DNA of 64,000 nucleotides from an uncultured Pelagibacteraceae bacterium (GTDB taxonomy: Bacteria; Pseudomonadota; Alphaproteobacteria; Pelagibacterales; Pelagibacteraceae): assembly GCA_902569405.1 (NCBI GenBank), contig CACFTX010000003.1, positions 1 through 64,000 on the forward strand, in the 5' to 3' direction. The notes beneath the pieces were generated by a model. That model was given only the letters and a program-made list of their open reading frames with translations, did not search any database and was not told where the DNA came from. The translations under genes were made by a program, and so were the position numbers. Position 1 is the first letter of the stretch. Each line of letters opens with the position of its first letter. Positions 45,750 through 55,466 of this stretch are shown piece after piece.

Positions 45750-46841
45750 CTATAAAACTAAACCTTTGTTTGCTTGTCTCATAAAAAAATTATTAATATT
45801 TTTATTTTTATTCATAAATTTAAAAAGTGCTTTTGAAACATTGTTATTAATTTTATTATCAAATTTAAAAAACTCATAAAACAAATCTACGGCTGATGTA
45901 AATATATAGTTAAGATGTTTTGTTCTATTTTCAAATTCCTCAAAGATTGAATTATCTAATGGGAGTCCTAGCTCTATCCTTTCTTGTATTAGCCCAGAAA
46001 TAACTTTAATATCTCTTAAAGTTATATTAAAACCCTGACCCGCTAGTGGGTGCACTCTATGAATAGCATCACCAAATGCAAGTATATTTCTATAAAAATA
46101 ATTTCTTGATACGGAAAAAGATAAATTAAATTTTTCTAATTTACTAAAATTTAGTATTTTATATTTATAATTATAAAATTTTATTAATTTTAAAATTTCT
46201 TTATCGTTAAATTTTTTATTTTTAAGATTTGCTGAAAAAACTATGGAAGTTTTAAAATTTGATAAAGGTAAAAAAGCAATTGGTCCTATTTTTGTAAAAA
46301 TTTGAACAGCTGTATTATTCACTATTTTTTTATGTTCAATAATACAAGTGAATGCTTTACTGTTATAATTTTTATTAATTTTTCTAAAAAAAAATTCTTC
46401 CGCAATAATATTGTTAGCATCACAATTTATAATTAAATCAAAATTCATATTTATAATTTTTTTTAAAGATTGATCGTTCTTAATTAAAATTTTTTTAAAA
46501 AGTTTATTTTTTTTTAAATTTTTTTCTAAATATTCTTCAATTTCAGTATTTTTGAACATATGAAATAAGTTTTTTTTGGTCTCTTCAAAATTCAAAATTT
46601 TTTGACCTTTATATTTCTCAGTATAAATATCTATTTTTTTAATATCCCAAGTCATATTTTTTTTTAATTGTATAATTTCCTTATTAAAAAAATCTAAACT
46701 ATCTTTAGAAATCCCAATTGTTCTAGTTTTTTCTTTACTTTTATTATCTGTTACGAAGTTAAAAACTTTAATTTTCTTATTTATTAAGTTTTTCCCTAGA
46801 GATAAGGTTGTTAAACCGTTGCCTATTAAACATACTTTCAT
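45750..46841 (-). CDS. FAD-dependent ubiquinone-biosynthesis hydroxylase (UbiH/UbiF/COQ6 type)
   Basis: A flavin monooxygenase of the UbiH family, which hydroxylates the ring of ubiquinone precursors. An N-terminal dinucleotide motif (GNGLTTLSLG), a DGs-like central region and the conserved GDAIHRVHPLAGQGFNITLRD motif near residue 255-275 are visible. At 363 aa it is shorter than E. coli UbiH (about 390). Which ring position it modifies cannot be told from sequence alone. Confidence 0.85.
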   Translation of the reverse strand: MKVCLIGNGLTTLSLGKNLINKKIKVFNFVTDNKSKEKTRTIGISKDSLDFFNKEIIQLKKNMTWDIKKIDIYTEKYKGQKILNFEETKKNLFHMFKNTEIEEYLEKNLKKNKLFKKILIKNDQSLKKIINMNFDLIINCDANNIIAEEFFFRKINKNYNSKAFTCIIEHKKIVNNTAVQIFTKIGPIAFLPLSNFKTSIVFSANLKNKKFNDKEILKLIKFYNYKYKILNFSKLEKFNLSFSVSRNYFYRNILAFGDAIHRVHPLAGQGFNITLRDIKVISGLIQERIELGLPLDNSIFEEFENRTKHLNYIFTSAVDLFYEFFKFDNKINNNVSKALFKFMNKNKNINNFFMRQANKGLVL

Positions 46842-46904
46842 ATTTAAAATTTAATTTTAACCATAAATATTAAATGATACAAAGTGATTAATTTGATTCA
46901 TTTT

Positions 46905-48995
46905 ATGGAATTTAAAAAAATCGTTAAAAGTAGCTTTGATTTTACAATTAATAGATTCATCGAACTATTAGGTTTTTGTATAACTATTATCGGCTTGATG
47001 TTGCTATTATCCCTGCTCAGCTATTCTCCGGAAGATCCAAATTTCATAATTACTGAAAAAAATGAAATTAAGAATATTCTTGGCTTTAAAGGAAGTATTA
47101 TATCTGACATTTTTTTTCAATCAATTGGACTAATTTCAATTCTTGTGGCAATTACAATTTTTGTGACTGGCATTAATGTTTTAAGAAGTAAAAATACTAT
47201 AATTTTGATAGAAAATTTATTTTTTATAGTTTTATATTCCTTATGTGGTTCCGTATTTTTTACAATTTTTTATTCGGAATCTTTTTGGCTATCAATTAAT
47301 GGAAATGGTGGATTTGTAGGAAAATTTTTAAAAGAAAGTTTTATATTTTCGATAATTGATTTTAATCAAAAATTTTATTTTTATTTTTTAATAGTAATAA
47401 TTTTCATTCTTTTTTTATTTAGCATAAATTTTCATCCTAAAAAATCCTTATTCTTTATTAAAAATTTTATCAAAATAATACTTACAAGAAAAAAACAAGT
47501 AGAAAATTTAAATGAAGAAATCAGCGAAACAAGCACAATATTTCCAGAAGAAAGTAAAAACTTAACACAGGAAAATTTTTTATTTTCAAAATCTAAAAAA
47601 GAAAATACGAAAAAAAAAAAATTTCTTTTACCATCGATAAATTTATTAAAATCACCATCTAGTAAAGATAAAAATAAAGATTCAAACCCTACTGGTCTGG
47701 ATTCCGATTTTTTAGAAAAAATTTTATTAGATTTTGGTGTTGAGGGAAAAATTAAAAAAATTAGTAGTGGTCCAGTAGTAACTTTAAATGAATTTGAGCC
47801 GGCTGCTGGTGTTAAAGTTTCAAAAATAATAAATTTATCTGAAGATATAGCAAGAAACACTAGCTCTGAATCAGCAAGAATCTCTACAATACCCGGAAGA
47901 AATACAGTTGGAATTGAACTACCAAATCCAACTAGAGAAAATGTTTATCTAAGTGAAATATTATCCAACAATGATTTTTTAAAAAAAGATATAAAATTAC
48001 CTATTGCTTTAGGTAAAAATATTTCTGGTGCTCCCATAATAGGTGACTTAGCATCAATGCCTCATTTATTAATAGCTGGGACCACAGGATCTGGAAAGTC
48101 TGTCTGTATAAACACAATTATTCTCTCTTTGCTTTATCGCCACACTCCTGAAAAATGTAAATTTATTTTAATTGATCCTAAAATGTTAGAATTGTCCACA
48201 TATGAAGGCATTCCTCATTTATTATGTCCTGTAATCACAGAAGCGAAGAAAGCTGCCTCTGTTTTGGGTTGGGTTGTTAAAGAAATGGAAAGTAGATATC
48301 GATTAATGACTAGAGAAGGTGTTCGAAATATTGATGGGTATAACTCAAAACATAAACTTCCAATGCCATTTATAGTGGTAATCGTTGATGAAATGTCAGA
48401 TCTGATGTTGGTAGCTGGAAAAGAAATAGAAAATTACATACAAAAATTATCTCAAATGGCTAGAGCTGCGGGAATTCATATTATTATGGCAACTCAACGT
48501 CCAAGCGTAGATGTTATAACTGGAACTATAAAAGCAAATTTTCCAACAAGAATATCATTTCAAGTAACATCAAAAATTGATTCTAGAACAATTTTAGGAG
48601 AACAGGGGGCTGAACAATTGCTTGGTAAAGGCGATATGCTTTTTATGACTTCGGCAAATAGAATGATTAGAATTCATGCTCCATATGTATCTGAAAATGA
48701 GATAGAAAAAGTTAACAATCATTTAAGATCTCAAGAAGAACCTGACTACATAGATGAAATATTAAATTTTGCTGATGAAAAAGAAACTAGTGGAAGTTCT
48801 TCCGATAATTCTGAAAAAGATGAACTTTATAATACAGCAGTAGAAATAATAAAATCAGAAGGAAAAGCTTCTACATCATTTTTACAAAGAAAATTGCAAA
48901 TTGGATATAATCGTGCTGCCAGAATAATCGATATGATGGAATCCGAAGGTATAGTAAGTAAAGCAAATCATGTTGGTAAAAGAGATGTTCTCTAA
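46905..48995 (+). CDS. ftsK: DNA translocase FtsK
   Basis: Septal dsDNA pump that clears chromosome dimers and aids division. From the ATG at 46905 it is 696 aa; a GTG seven codons upstream (46884) is possible but lacks a ribosome site. Four N-terminal membrane helices (up to about 180) precede a short linker (about 190-270), the motor with Walker A LLIAGTTGSGKSVCIN and Walker B FIVVIVDEMSDL, and the C-terminal winged-helix gamma domain (FLQRKLQIGYNRAARIIDMM) that reads KOPS-like sites. The linker is much shorter than in E. coli. The stop overlaps the lolA start by one base. Confidence 0.96.
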   Translation: MEFKKIVKSSFDFTINRFIELLGFCITIIGLMLLLSLLSYSPEDPNFIITEKNEIKNILGFKGSIISDIFFQSIGLISILVAITIFVTGINVLRSKNTIILIENLFFIVLYSLCGSVFFTIFYSESFWLSINGNGGFVGKFLKESFIFSIIDFNQKFYFYFLIVIIFILFLFSINFHPKKSLFFIKNFIKIILTRKKQVENLNEEISETSTIFPEESKNLTQENFLFSKSKKENTKKKKFLLPSINLLKSPSSKDKNKDSNPTGLDSDFLEKILLDFGVEGKIKKISSGPVVTLNEFEPAAGVKVSKIINLSEDIARNTSSESARISTIPGRNTVGIELPNPTRENVYLSEILSNNDFLKKDIKLPIALGKNISGAPIIGDLASMPHLLIAGTTGSGKSVCINTIILSLLYRHTPEKCKFILIDPKMLELSTYEGIPHLLCPVITEAKKAASVLGWVVKEMESRYRLMTREGVRNIDGYNSKHKLPMPFIVVIVDEMSDLMLVAGKEIENYIQKLSQMARAAGIHIIMATQRPSVDVITGTIKANFPTRISFQVTSKIDSRTILGEQGAEQLLGKGDMLFMTSANRMIRIHAPYVSENEIEKVNNHLRSQEEPDYIDEILNFADEKETSGSSSDNSEKDELYNTAVEIIKSEGKASTSFLQRKLQIGYNRAARIIDMMESEGIVSKANHVGKRDVL

Positions 48996-49555
48996 TGAAA
49001 AAAATATTTTTTTTTTTATATATATTTTTTTTTCTTATAAAACCAAGTCAAGCTTCAATTAAAGAAAAAATTATTTTAAATCTAAAAAATACTAAAAATA
49101 TTACATTTAATTTTGAACAAAATATCAATGATATTTTAGAAAAAGGACAGTGTACTATTGAATATCCAAAAAAAATTTTTTGCCTTTATAATAATAATAA
49201 AAAAAAAATCATGGTATCAAACGGTAGAACTCTAGTAATAACAAACAAACAAAAAAGTAGTTATTATCTCTATCCGCTTAAAAAAACACCACTAGAACTA
49301 ATATTGGATAAAGATTTTTTAATTAAAGAAATTGAAAATCTTGAAGGAAGAAATGTAGATGATAAATACTATAATTTTACAATACTTAATGACAATAACA
49401 AAATAAATATTTTTTTTAATAATAAAAATTATAATTTAATTGGATGGCAAACTGAAGATATCTATCAAAATTTAGCTATAACTTTTATTTCAAAAGTTAA
49501 AATTAATCAAAAAATTGATAAAAAAATTTTCAAAATTCCTAAAAGAGTTTATTAA
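48995..49555 (+). CDS. lolA: Outer-membrane lipoprotein carrier LolA
   Basis: Periplasmic chaperone that ferries lipoproteins from LolCDE to the outer membrane. It has a hydrophobic signal peptide (3-20, cleavage near SQAS), then NITFNFEQNINDILEKGQCTIEYPKKIFC, YYLYPLKKTPLELIL and NLIGWQTEDIYQN strands of the LolA fold. The length of 186 aa is normal. It is translationally coupled to ftsK; ftsK-lolA adjacency is widespread in proteobacteria. Confidence 0.9.
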   Translation: MKKIFFFLYIFFFLIKPSQASIKEKIILNLKNTKNITFNFEQNINDILEKGQCTIEYPKKIFCLYNNNKKKIMVSNGRTLVITNKQKSSYYLYPLKKTPLELILDKDFLIKEIENLEGRNVDDKYYNFTILNDNNKINIFFNNKNYNLIGWQTEDIYQNLAITFISKVKINQKIDKKIFKIPKRVY

Positions 49556-50064
49556 GCAATTTTTGTATTTAAAATTTCAGATTTAAAAATAGCCATTCCT
49601 CTTGACAAATAGTTTTTTAAAGCATTTTTATGATCCAAAGAACATGTGTGAAGCCACACGCGTTTTATATTAAGCTCAAAAGCTTTTTTAATTGCTTGAC
49701 TTAAAAGATAACCACCTAACTTTTTACCAAAAAAATCTTCCAAAATTCCAAAATACACAATTTCAGCCTCTGCTTTATTTTTATGAAAAATTAACTCAAA
49801 GTATCCCGCAATTTCTTCATTATTTTTTAAAACATATGTTGAAAGTTTTTCATCGGAAACATATTCAATCCATTTTTGATTTGACCATTGCAATCTATCT
49901 ATCCAAAAATATTTTTGACCGATTTGTTTATAAAAAAATTTATTTAATTGAAAATCTGCTGGATCAACTAAATTAATTGAATAAACTCCAATTGGTTTTT
50001 CAACCTCATTTAAATCATTAATAGATTTTATTTCTAAATAATTTCTGTAAATTTTTTGCATCAC
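49552..50064 (-). CDS. GNAT-family N-acetyltransferase
   Basis: A 170-residue GNAT enzyme. The acetyl-CoA-binding motif A corresponds to EIVYFGILEDFFGKKLGGYLLSQAI (about 115-139), followed by VWLHTCSLDHKNALKNYLSRGM, a typical motif B. The substrate is unknown. It overlaps the HIT gene by 4 nt and lolA convergently by 4 nt, and is the last gene of the long minus-strand his operon. Confidence 0.85.
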   Translation of the reverse strand: MMQKIYRNYLEIKSINDLNEVEKPIGVYSINLVDPADFQLNKFFYKQIGQKYFWIDRLQWSNQKWIEYVSDEKLSTYVLKNNEEIAGYFELIFHKNKAEAEIVYFGILEDFFGKKLGGYLLSQAIKKAFELNIKRVWLHTCSLDHKNALKNYLSRGMAIFKSEILNTKIA

Positions 50065-50426
50065 TGAACCATTTTGCCAACTTTTTCACCTCCAAATAAG
50101 TGAAAATGTAAGTGTGGAACTTCTTGACCTCCATGTTCGCTAATATTTGATAATACACGATATCCTTTTCCAGTATCCGTTGAAATTTCTAATTTTTTAA
50201 CAACGACGTTAATGCCTTTCAGTAGTCCCACCATTTCTTCTGGAGTTGCTCTAGAAGAAAAATCATCCAGATCAATATATTTCCCTTTTGGTATGACTAA
50301 AGCATGAATTTTTTTTTGAGGATTAATGTCATAAAATGATAAAATAAAATCATCCTCATAAATTTTTTCACAAGGTATTTCACCTCTCAAAATTTTTGCA
50401 AATATGTTATTGTCATCATATTTCAT
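50061..50426 (-). CDS. HIT family nucleotide-binding protein (HINT type)
   Basis: A small nucleotide phosphoramidate or phosphate hydrolase. The histidine triad HLHFH (His105, His107, His109) closes the core motif GGQEVPHLHFHLFGG, and the N-terminal FAKILRGEIPCEKIYEDDFILSF is typical for HINT. The length of 121 aa is normal. It overlaps both neighbours by 4 nt. Confidence 0.95.
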   Translation of the reverse strand: MKYDDNNIFAKILRGEIPCEKIYEDDFILSFYDINPQKKIHALVIPKGKYIDLDDFSSRATPEEMVGLLKGINVVVKKLEISTDTGKGYRVLSNISEHGGQEVPHLHFHLFGGEKVGKMVQ

Positions 50427-50770
50427 TCTAAAACTTCTAATTCCTCTATTACACTTACAATTTTTTTACCCTTAAGAACTGCATTAACTTTTGCACACTC
50501 ATAATAAGCATTAGAATTTTCTTCTGCAACTTCTTTAAGCTCCAAGCATTTTGATCTTGATTCAGTAAAAAGATGCTCTTTCAATTCTGGTGGATCGCCT
50601 AAATACATCATAAGACCTACAACTTCCTCCTCTTTTTCAAAATCTGCTAATTCTTCAATTTCTGCGACCCTATCACTAACTCCTATCTCAAAATTCTTAA
50701 ATGCTACTACTCCTTTGTAAATAACAAATACTATGATGATAAAAAAAATAATTTTTATCTTACTCATCAA
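50423..50770 (-). CDS. Small membrane-anchored protein of unknown function
   Basis: A 115-residue protein with one N-terminal hydrophobic segment (about 4-22) and an acidic, helix-prone periplasmic or cytoplasmic remainder (VSDRVAEIEELADFEKEEEVV, ESRSKCLELKEVAEENSNAYYECAKVN). Two Cys (about 84 and 97) may pair if it is periplasmic. I do not recognise the family. Its start is followed by no clear Shine-Dalgarno. It lies in the his/HIT run with a 4-nt overlap with the HIT gene. Confidence 0.65.
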   Translation of the reverse strand: MMSKIKIIFFIIIVFVIYKGVVAFKNFEIGVSDRVAEIEELADFEKEEEVVGLMMYLGDPPELKEHLFTESRSKCLELKEVAEENSNAYYECAKVNAVLKGKKIVSVIEELEVLE

Positions 50771-50788
50771 TAGATAATTTCATATTTA

Positions 50789-51646
50789 CTACTTTTTTTC
50801 TATAAAAATTATTTCAGGTAAACTCTCATTGTTATAAATAAAATTACCTTTTTCAAAATTAATATTTTTTATACAAGATTGTATATATTTTTTTTCTGAA
50901 CTATCTAAATAAAAAGATGAATGATCACCAGTTTCATTAATTTCTTTTAAAAATTCATTAATTCCATAATTTAAATTATCATCATTTAATTCCGGAACTC
51001 TAAGATATTCACATGTATCTTCAACGACATAAATTCCGTTTATTTTAAGTTTTGGCAAAAACTTATTTAAAGTAATAATTTGATCCCTTTTATTATGGCT
51101 AGCGTCATCAATAATAATATCAAAATTGTATTTTATATATTTTGATACATCGTTCAAAACTTTTTCTGATTGAGTATCTACGTAAATTTTTCTTATCTTT
51201 TTTGAAAAATATTTAATTTGAAATGGATTTTTATCTAGACAACAAACTGTAGCAGAATCAAAATAATTTAAAAAACTTGCTGCGCTAGAACCAAAAGCAG
51301 ATCCTATTTCTAAAATTTTTAAATCTTTTTTATTTTTAAATCGTGAAAAATATTTTTCATACAAATCAGAATAATTATGGCCTTTTACAATTTTTCCAGC
51401 CCAATTTACTTTTGAACCTTTATCTGTGTTAAAATGTATAAACAAATCATCCAAGTTTAAATCTTTTGTTTTTATAAAATTATTATCTAGATTGATTTTA
51501 TCTATTAAAAAAAAAATTTTAATTTTGTATAAAAGATATTTATAAGGATAATTAAATATTTTTCTAAAAGCCTTAAAAAAAAATTTTTTTTTATAAATTG
51601 AGCTTAAAATTAGCTTATATGAAAAAAAAAAATCCTTAAAATTCAT
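50789..51646 (-). CDS. Class I SAM-dependent methyltransferase
   Basis: A 285-residue protein. Residues 113-140 hold the SAM-binding motif LKILEIGSAFGSSAASF, followed by CLDKNPFQIKYF as motif II and IIDDASHNKRDQI as motif III. It resembles glycan-modifying methyltransferases (CmcI-like or macrocin-O-methyltransferase-like). The N terminus is basic and partly hydrophobic. It lies between hisE and the unknown membrane protein, with no obvious link to histidine. Confidence 0.78.
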   Translation of the reverse strand: MNFKDFFFSYKLILSSIYKKKFFFKAFRKIFNYPYKYLLYKIKIFFLIDKINLDNNFIKTKDLNLDDLFIHFNTDKGSKVNWAGKIVKGHNYSDLYEKYFSRFKNKKDLKILEIGSAFGSSAASFLNYFDSATVCCLDKNPFQIKYFSKKIRKIYVDTQSEKVLNDVSKYIKYNFDIIIDDASHNKRDQIITLNKFLPKLKINGIYVVEDTCEYLRVPELNDDNLNYGINEFLKEINETGDHSSFYLDSSEKKYIQSCIKNINFEKGNFIYNNESLPEIIFIEKK

Positions 51647-51656
51647 TTTTCAGTTT

Positions 51657-51932
51657 CTATTTTTTTTTTCTTTTATCTAATTCTTTCATGATATCTTCAA
51701 TTTTTACACCATTACCTTCTAGATAAACTAGTAAATGGTAAACAACATCTGCAGCCTCATGGATTTTATTTGAATTATTTTCAACAGCTTCAATTAACTC
51801 ACCTATTTCCTCTTTTACTTTTTCAACACTAAGCAATTTATCGTTTAGTAGTTTTGCTGTATAAGAATCTTCAACTAATGATGATTTTCTCTGTCTAATA
51901 GTTAAAATTAAATCTTCTAATGTTTTTAGCAT
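51657..51932 (-). CDS. hisE: Phosphoribosyl-ATP diphosphatase
   Basis: Hydrolyses phosphoribosyl-ATP in histidine synthesis. From ATG 51930-51932 it gives 91 aa, MLKTLEDLILTIRQRKSS..., with the family's VKEEIGELIEAVENNSNKIHEAADVVYHLLV. A longer in-frame reading to 52031 runs into hisF and has no homology, so it is rejected. It starts 1 nt after hisF. No hisI is adjacent. Confidence 0.95.
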   Translation of the reverse strand: MLKTLEDLILTIRQRKSSLVEDSYTAKLLNDKLLSVEKVKEEIGELIEAVENNSNKIHEAADVVYHLLVYLEGNGVKIEDIMKELDKRKKK

Positions 51933-51933
51933 A

Positions 51934-52689
51934 TTAAATTCTAACTGGAATTCCTTTAGAATCCAAATACTCCTTGGCTTCTTTAACAGAATGCTTTCCA
52001 TAATGAAATATTGATGCTGCCAAAACAGCACTGGCTTTTCCTAATTTAATACCATCAACCAGATGATCTAAATTTCCAACGCCACCAGAAGCAATTACAG
52101 GTATATTTACTATGGAAGATATTTTTGACATTAAATCAATATCGTAACCTACTTGAGTTCCATCACGATCCATAGAAGTAACTAGTAATTCACCTGCTCC
52201 ACTATCTTCCATTTTTTTTGCAAATTCCAGTGCATCTATTCCACTATTATTTCTTCCGCCGTGAGTAAAAACTTCCCACTTGTTTTCATTTTTTTTTGCA
52301 TCAATTGCAGCAACAATGCATTGAGAACCAAATTTTTTAGAACTCTCTAAAATTACTTCAGCATTTTGAACAGCCGCTGTATTAATTGACACTTTGTCTG
52401 CACCACAATTTAATAATTTATTAATATCTTCAACACTTCTAACACCTCCACCTACTGTTAAAGGTACAAAGCATTTTTTTGAAGTTTTCTTAACAACATC
52501 ATATATTGTGTCTCTATTTTCATTTGAAGCTGTAATATCTAAAAAACAAATTTCATCTGCTCCACTATCACTATAAATTTTTGCTTGTTCAACTGGATCA
52601 CCAGCATCTTTTAAATCTACAAAATTAATACCTTTAACTACTCTTCCATTTTTAACATCTAGACAGGGTATTATTCTATTTTTAAGCAT
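51934..52689 (-). CDS. hisF: Imidazole glycerol phosphate synthase subunit HisF
   Basis: Cyclase subunit of IGP synthase, working with HisH-derived ammonia. The N-terminal [16 protein letters not shown] has catalytic Asp11, and the [18 protein letters not shown] [11 protein letters not shown] segment holds the second Asp. The length of 251 aa is normal. Its start overlaps the hisA stop by 8 nt. Confidence 0.97.
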   Translation of the reverse strand: MLKNRIIPCLDVKNGRVVKGINFVDLKDAGDPVEQAKIYSDSGADEICFLDITASNENRDTIYDVVKKTSKKCFVPLTVGGGVRSVEDINKLLNCGADKVSINTAAVQNAEVILESSKKFGSQCIVAAIDAKKNENKWEVFTHGGRNNSGIDALEFAKKMEDSGAGELLVTSMDRDGTQVGYDIDLMSKISSIVNIPVIASGGVGNLDHLVDGIKLGKASAVLAASIFHYGKHSVKEAKEYLDSKGIPVRI

Positions 52690-53398
52690 TTTCTTTCACC
52701 AGTTCGTCTAATTTTATATCTCCATCATATATAGCTTTACCAACTATTATACCTTCAATATTTTTCAAACCTTTCGTTTTTTTAATATCATCAATAGAAG
52801 AAACTCCACCAGATATAATTACAGGACAATTTGATATTTCTGCAACCTTATTTGTCTCCTCAAAATTTGGGCCTTGTTTTGTGCCGTCTCTATTAATATC
52901 TGTATAAATTAGTCTGCTGACACCATAATTATTTACCTCTTTTAAATAATCTAAAGTAGATTTGTTTGAACTTTCCTTCCAACCAGATACGGATAAATAC
53001 CCATCTTTAGAATCCAAACCTAGGGCAATTTTATTTGGAAAACTTTGACATGCATCTTTTAAAAAATTTTTATCTTTTATAGCTGCACTACCTAAAATAA
53101 TTTTTTCAACACCAATATCAATATATTTTTGAATACTTTCAAAATTTCTAACACCGCCGCCAATTTCGATTTTAAAATCATATTTTACTACTATTTCTTG
53201 AATAATATCTAAATTAACTGTTTCTCCTTTTAAAGCTCCATCTAAATCAACAATATGTAGATTTTTAAAACCATGATCTTTGTATTTACCAGCTTGATCG
53301 ATCGGTGAGATTTGATATTCAGTTTTATCATCAAAGTTTCCTTTAATTAATCTTACGCATTTTTTATCTTTAATATCTATTGCAGGAAAAATTTTCAT
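52682..53398 (-). CDS. hisA: ProFAR isomerase
   Basis: Phosphoribosylformimino-5-aminoimidazole carboxamide ribotide isomerase, a HisF relative with the same barrel. The catalytic Asp8 ([15 protein letters not shown]) and the [15 protein letters not shown] and [10 protein letters not shown] segments are present. The length of 238 aa is normal. It overlaps the polysaccharide-lyase-like gene by 4 nt and hisF by 8 nt. Confidence 0.97.
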   Translation of the reverse strand: MKIFPAIDIKDKKCVRLIKGNFDDKTEYQISPIDQAGKYKDHGFKNLHIVDLDGALKGETVNLDIIQEIVVKYDFKIEIGGGVRNFESIQKYIDIGVEKIILGSAAIKDKNFLKDACQSFPNKIALGLDSKDGYLSVSGWKESSNKSTLDYLKEVNNYGVSRLIYTDINRDGTKQGPNFEETNKVAEISNCPVIISGGVSSIDDIKKTKGLKNIEGIIVGKAIYDGDIKLDELVKENA

Positions 53399-54144
53399 TT
53401 TTTTTTATTTTTAATAGTTAAATTATTATAAAAAAAGCTAGTTGTGCCTGTTTCGCCTATTCTATAAATTCCAATCTTAATATAAGGCTTACTTGGTCCA
53501 TATGGTCCGTCTGTTTTCTTTTTTGATAAAGGAACATTTAAATGATGAGCAATTAGTTCGTTATTTAAATAATATTTAACCGATAAATTTTTCGCTTTTT
53601 TTTGATAATTAATATCAGCTTTAAATCTATATTTTACATTAGGTTTTAAATAAGATGTTACAAATTTTTTGCAATTTTCTGCTGAACATTCCCCTTTTGG
53701 AAACTTATACTTAATTTTCCAGTCCATACCAACGCCGATCCAAGAAGGTGGTGCTCCTTTATTTCTACCATCATGGATTTGAAAAACGGTAGATCTATGC
53801 TGTGGAGCGCCTTGAATAAAAATGTCTGCTTCAAATATAGTATGTCCTATTGGTAATCTGTGGGTAATTTCCTGACGACCAGCATAAGGATAACCTCCAT
53901 GGGTGCCTGACTTTTTATCGGCAGGGCAACTTCCAACATCTCCCTTATCTAGTTTAAAAATAACACTTTCTAATTTAAATTCGTTTTTATTATATCTGGT
54001 TTTTGGTTTTCCATTTACTACTAGAGACTGCTTGTCAACTATTCCACATGAAATTTTCCATTTATTTTTTTGTTTCCATTCATTTGAATGTCCTAGAGAA
54101 GAAAACATAAAAAAAAGAATTAAATATATTATTATGCTTTTCAT
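53395..54144 (-). CDS. Secreted polysaccharide-lyase-like protein inside the his operon
   Basis: A 249-residue protein with a signal peptide (3-20, cleavage near HSNEW). The mature part looks like a beta-jelly-roll lyase: YAGRQEITHRLPIGHTIFEADIFI, STVFQIHDG, PPSWIGVGMDWKIKY, and a final strand YIKIGIYRIGETGTTSFFYNNLTI. QIHDG recalls heparin-lyase-I and PL7/PL20-type active sites. An enzymatic role on an acidic glycan is possible but the exact family is uncertain. It lies between hisH (no gap) and hisA (4-nt overlap), so it is translated with the histidine genes. Confidence 0.7.
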   Translation of the reverse strand: MKSIIIYLILFFMFSSLGHSNEWKQKNKWKISCGIVDKQSLVVNGKPKTRYNKNEFKLESVIFKLDKGDVGSCPADKKSGTHGGYPYAGRQEITHRLPIGHTIFEADIFIQGAPQHRSTVFQIHDGRNKGAPPSWIGVGMDWKIKYKFPKGECSAENCKKFVTSYLKPNVKYRFKADINYQKKAKNLSVKYYLNNELIAHHLNVPLSKKKTDGPYGPSKPYIKIGIYRIGETGTTSFFYNNLTIKNKKK

Positions 54145-54771
54145 TTATAACTTTATAAAGTTTTCAATAATTTGTAGACCAATTTTATCACTCTTTTCTG
54201 GATGAAATTGAGTTCCAAATATATTTTCTTTTTCAACAGAACAAACAATATTTGATGAATAATCTGTTGTTGCGGAAATTACATTTTTATCCTCTGGGAT
54301 AAATTCGTAGCTGTGCACAAAATACATATGAGAATTATTTTCAATATTCTTAAAAATTTTACTTTTTTTAATAATATTTATTTGGTTCCAACCAATATGA
54401 GGCAATTTATATTTTCCATTTTGATTATCAATTTTAGAAACTTTGCCAGAAATCCAACCTAATCCTTTTGTTTCTAATTCCTCATATCCTTTATCAGCAA
54501 ACATTTGAAGACCTACACATATACCTAAAAGAGGTTTTTTTTGATTTATAGCAAATTCATTTAAACTATCTACTAAACCATTAATACTATTTATAGCATC
54601 AACACAGCTTTTAAATGAGCCCTGACCTGGCAAAACAATCTTGTCGCTTGATTTAATTTTATTTAAATCAGAAGCAACTTCGACATTAACTTTATTTTGT
54701 GCAACTTCTTTAAAAGAATTTACTACAGAGCTTATGTTGCCTGAATTGTAATCGACAATTGTTAGTTTCAT
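54145..54771 (-). CDS. hisH: Imidazole glycerol phosphate synthase glutaminase subunit HisH
   Basis: Provides ammonia from glutamine to HisF. The nucleophile Cys85 lies in LLGICVGLQMF, and the triad is completed by His190 and Glu192 in GTQFHPEKS. The length of 208 aa is normal. It follows hisB by 12 nt and directly precedes the lyase-like gene. Confidence 0.97.
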   Translation of the reverse strand: MKLTIVDYNSGNISSVVNSFKEVAQNKVNVEVASDLNKIKSSDKIVLPGQGSFKSCVDAINSINGLVDSLNEFAINQKKPLLGICVGLQMFADKGYEELETKGLGWISGKVSKIDNQNGKYKLPHIGWNQINIIKKSKIFKNIENNSHMYFVHSYEFIPEDKNVISATTDYSSNIVCSVEKENIFGTQFHPEKSDKIGLQIIENFIKL

Positions 54772-54783
54772 TAATTCTTTTTT

Positions 54784-55374
54784 TTACAAAGAACCTTTTG
54801 TAGATGGTACTGTTTTTTTGTTTCTAAGATCAATCTCTAACGCTGCTCTTAAAGACCTAGCCAAACCTTTGTAACATGATTCTATGATGTGATGACTATT
54901 ATCTCCATAAATATTTTCAACATGAAGAGTAATCCCAGCAGATTGTGAAAAAGCTTGGAACCACTCTTTAAATAGCTCTGTATCCATTTCGCCAAGTTTT
55001 TCTACTTTTAGGTTTACTTTCCAAATTAAATAAGGCCTGTTTGACATATCAATTGCCACTCTAGTCAAAGTTTCATCCATTGGTATCATTGCATGAGCAT
55101 ATCTTTTTATTCCAACAAATTTCTTTGATGCTTTTCTCAAACATTCTCCTATAGCTATTCCAGTATCCTCTGTTGTGTGATGAAGATCTATGTGTGTGTC
55201 TCCCTTTGCTTTTACTGAAATATCCATTGATGAATGTTTAGATAACTGTTCCAACATATGATTTAAAAAACCAATACCTGTATCAATTTTGTATTTTCCT
55301 TTTCCATCAATATTTAGCTCTACATCAATTGATGTTTCTTTGGTTTTTCTTGAGACTTTTGCTTTCCGCTTCAT
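54784..55374 (-). CDS. hisB: Imidazoleglycerol-phosphate dehydratase
   Basis: Dehydrates IGP to imidazole acetol phosphate. The metal-binding motifs [17 protein letters not shown] and the C-terminal [16 protein letters not shown] are intact; the length of 196 aa corresponds to the single-function enzyme without the phosphatase domain. It is the first gene of the his run, transcribed divergently from hslV across a 92-nt gap that must hold both promoters. Confidence 0.97.
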   Translation of the reverse strand: MKRKAKVSRKTKETSIDVELNIDGKGKYKIDTGIGFLNHMLEQLSKHSSMDISVKAKGDTHIDLHHTTEDTGIAIGECLRKASKKFVGIKRYAHAMIPMDETLTRVAIDMSNRPYLIWKVNLKVEKLGEMDTELFKEWFQAFSQSAGITLHVENIYGDNSHHIIESCYKGLARSLRAALEIDLRNKKTVPSTKGSL

Positions 55375-55466
55375 GATTTATAGGTAGGTATATATGCATT
55401 ATTTCCTTATATCAATAACACTAATAAAGCCCTTGAACTATAAAAATTAATATCCATCTAACCACT

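Noticed and set aside
47432..47860. 142-codon open frame on the minus strand inside ftsK
   Set aside because: It is antisense to a clearly coding FtsK region and has no recognisable protein features.
51933..52031. Extended hisE reading frame into hisF
   Set aside because: The extra 33 residues overlap hisF and have no HisE similarity; MLKTLEDL is the family start.
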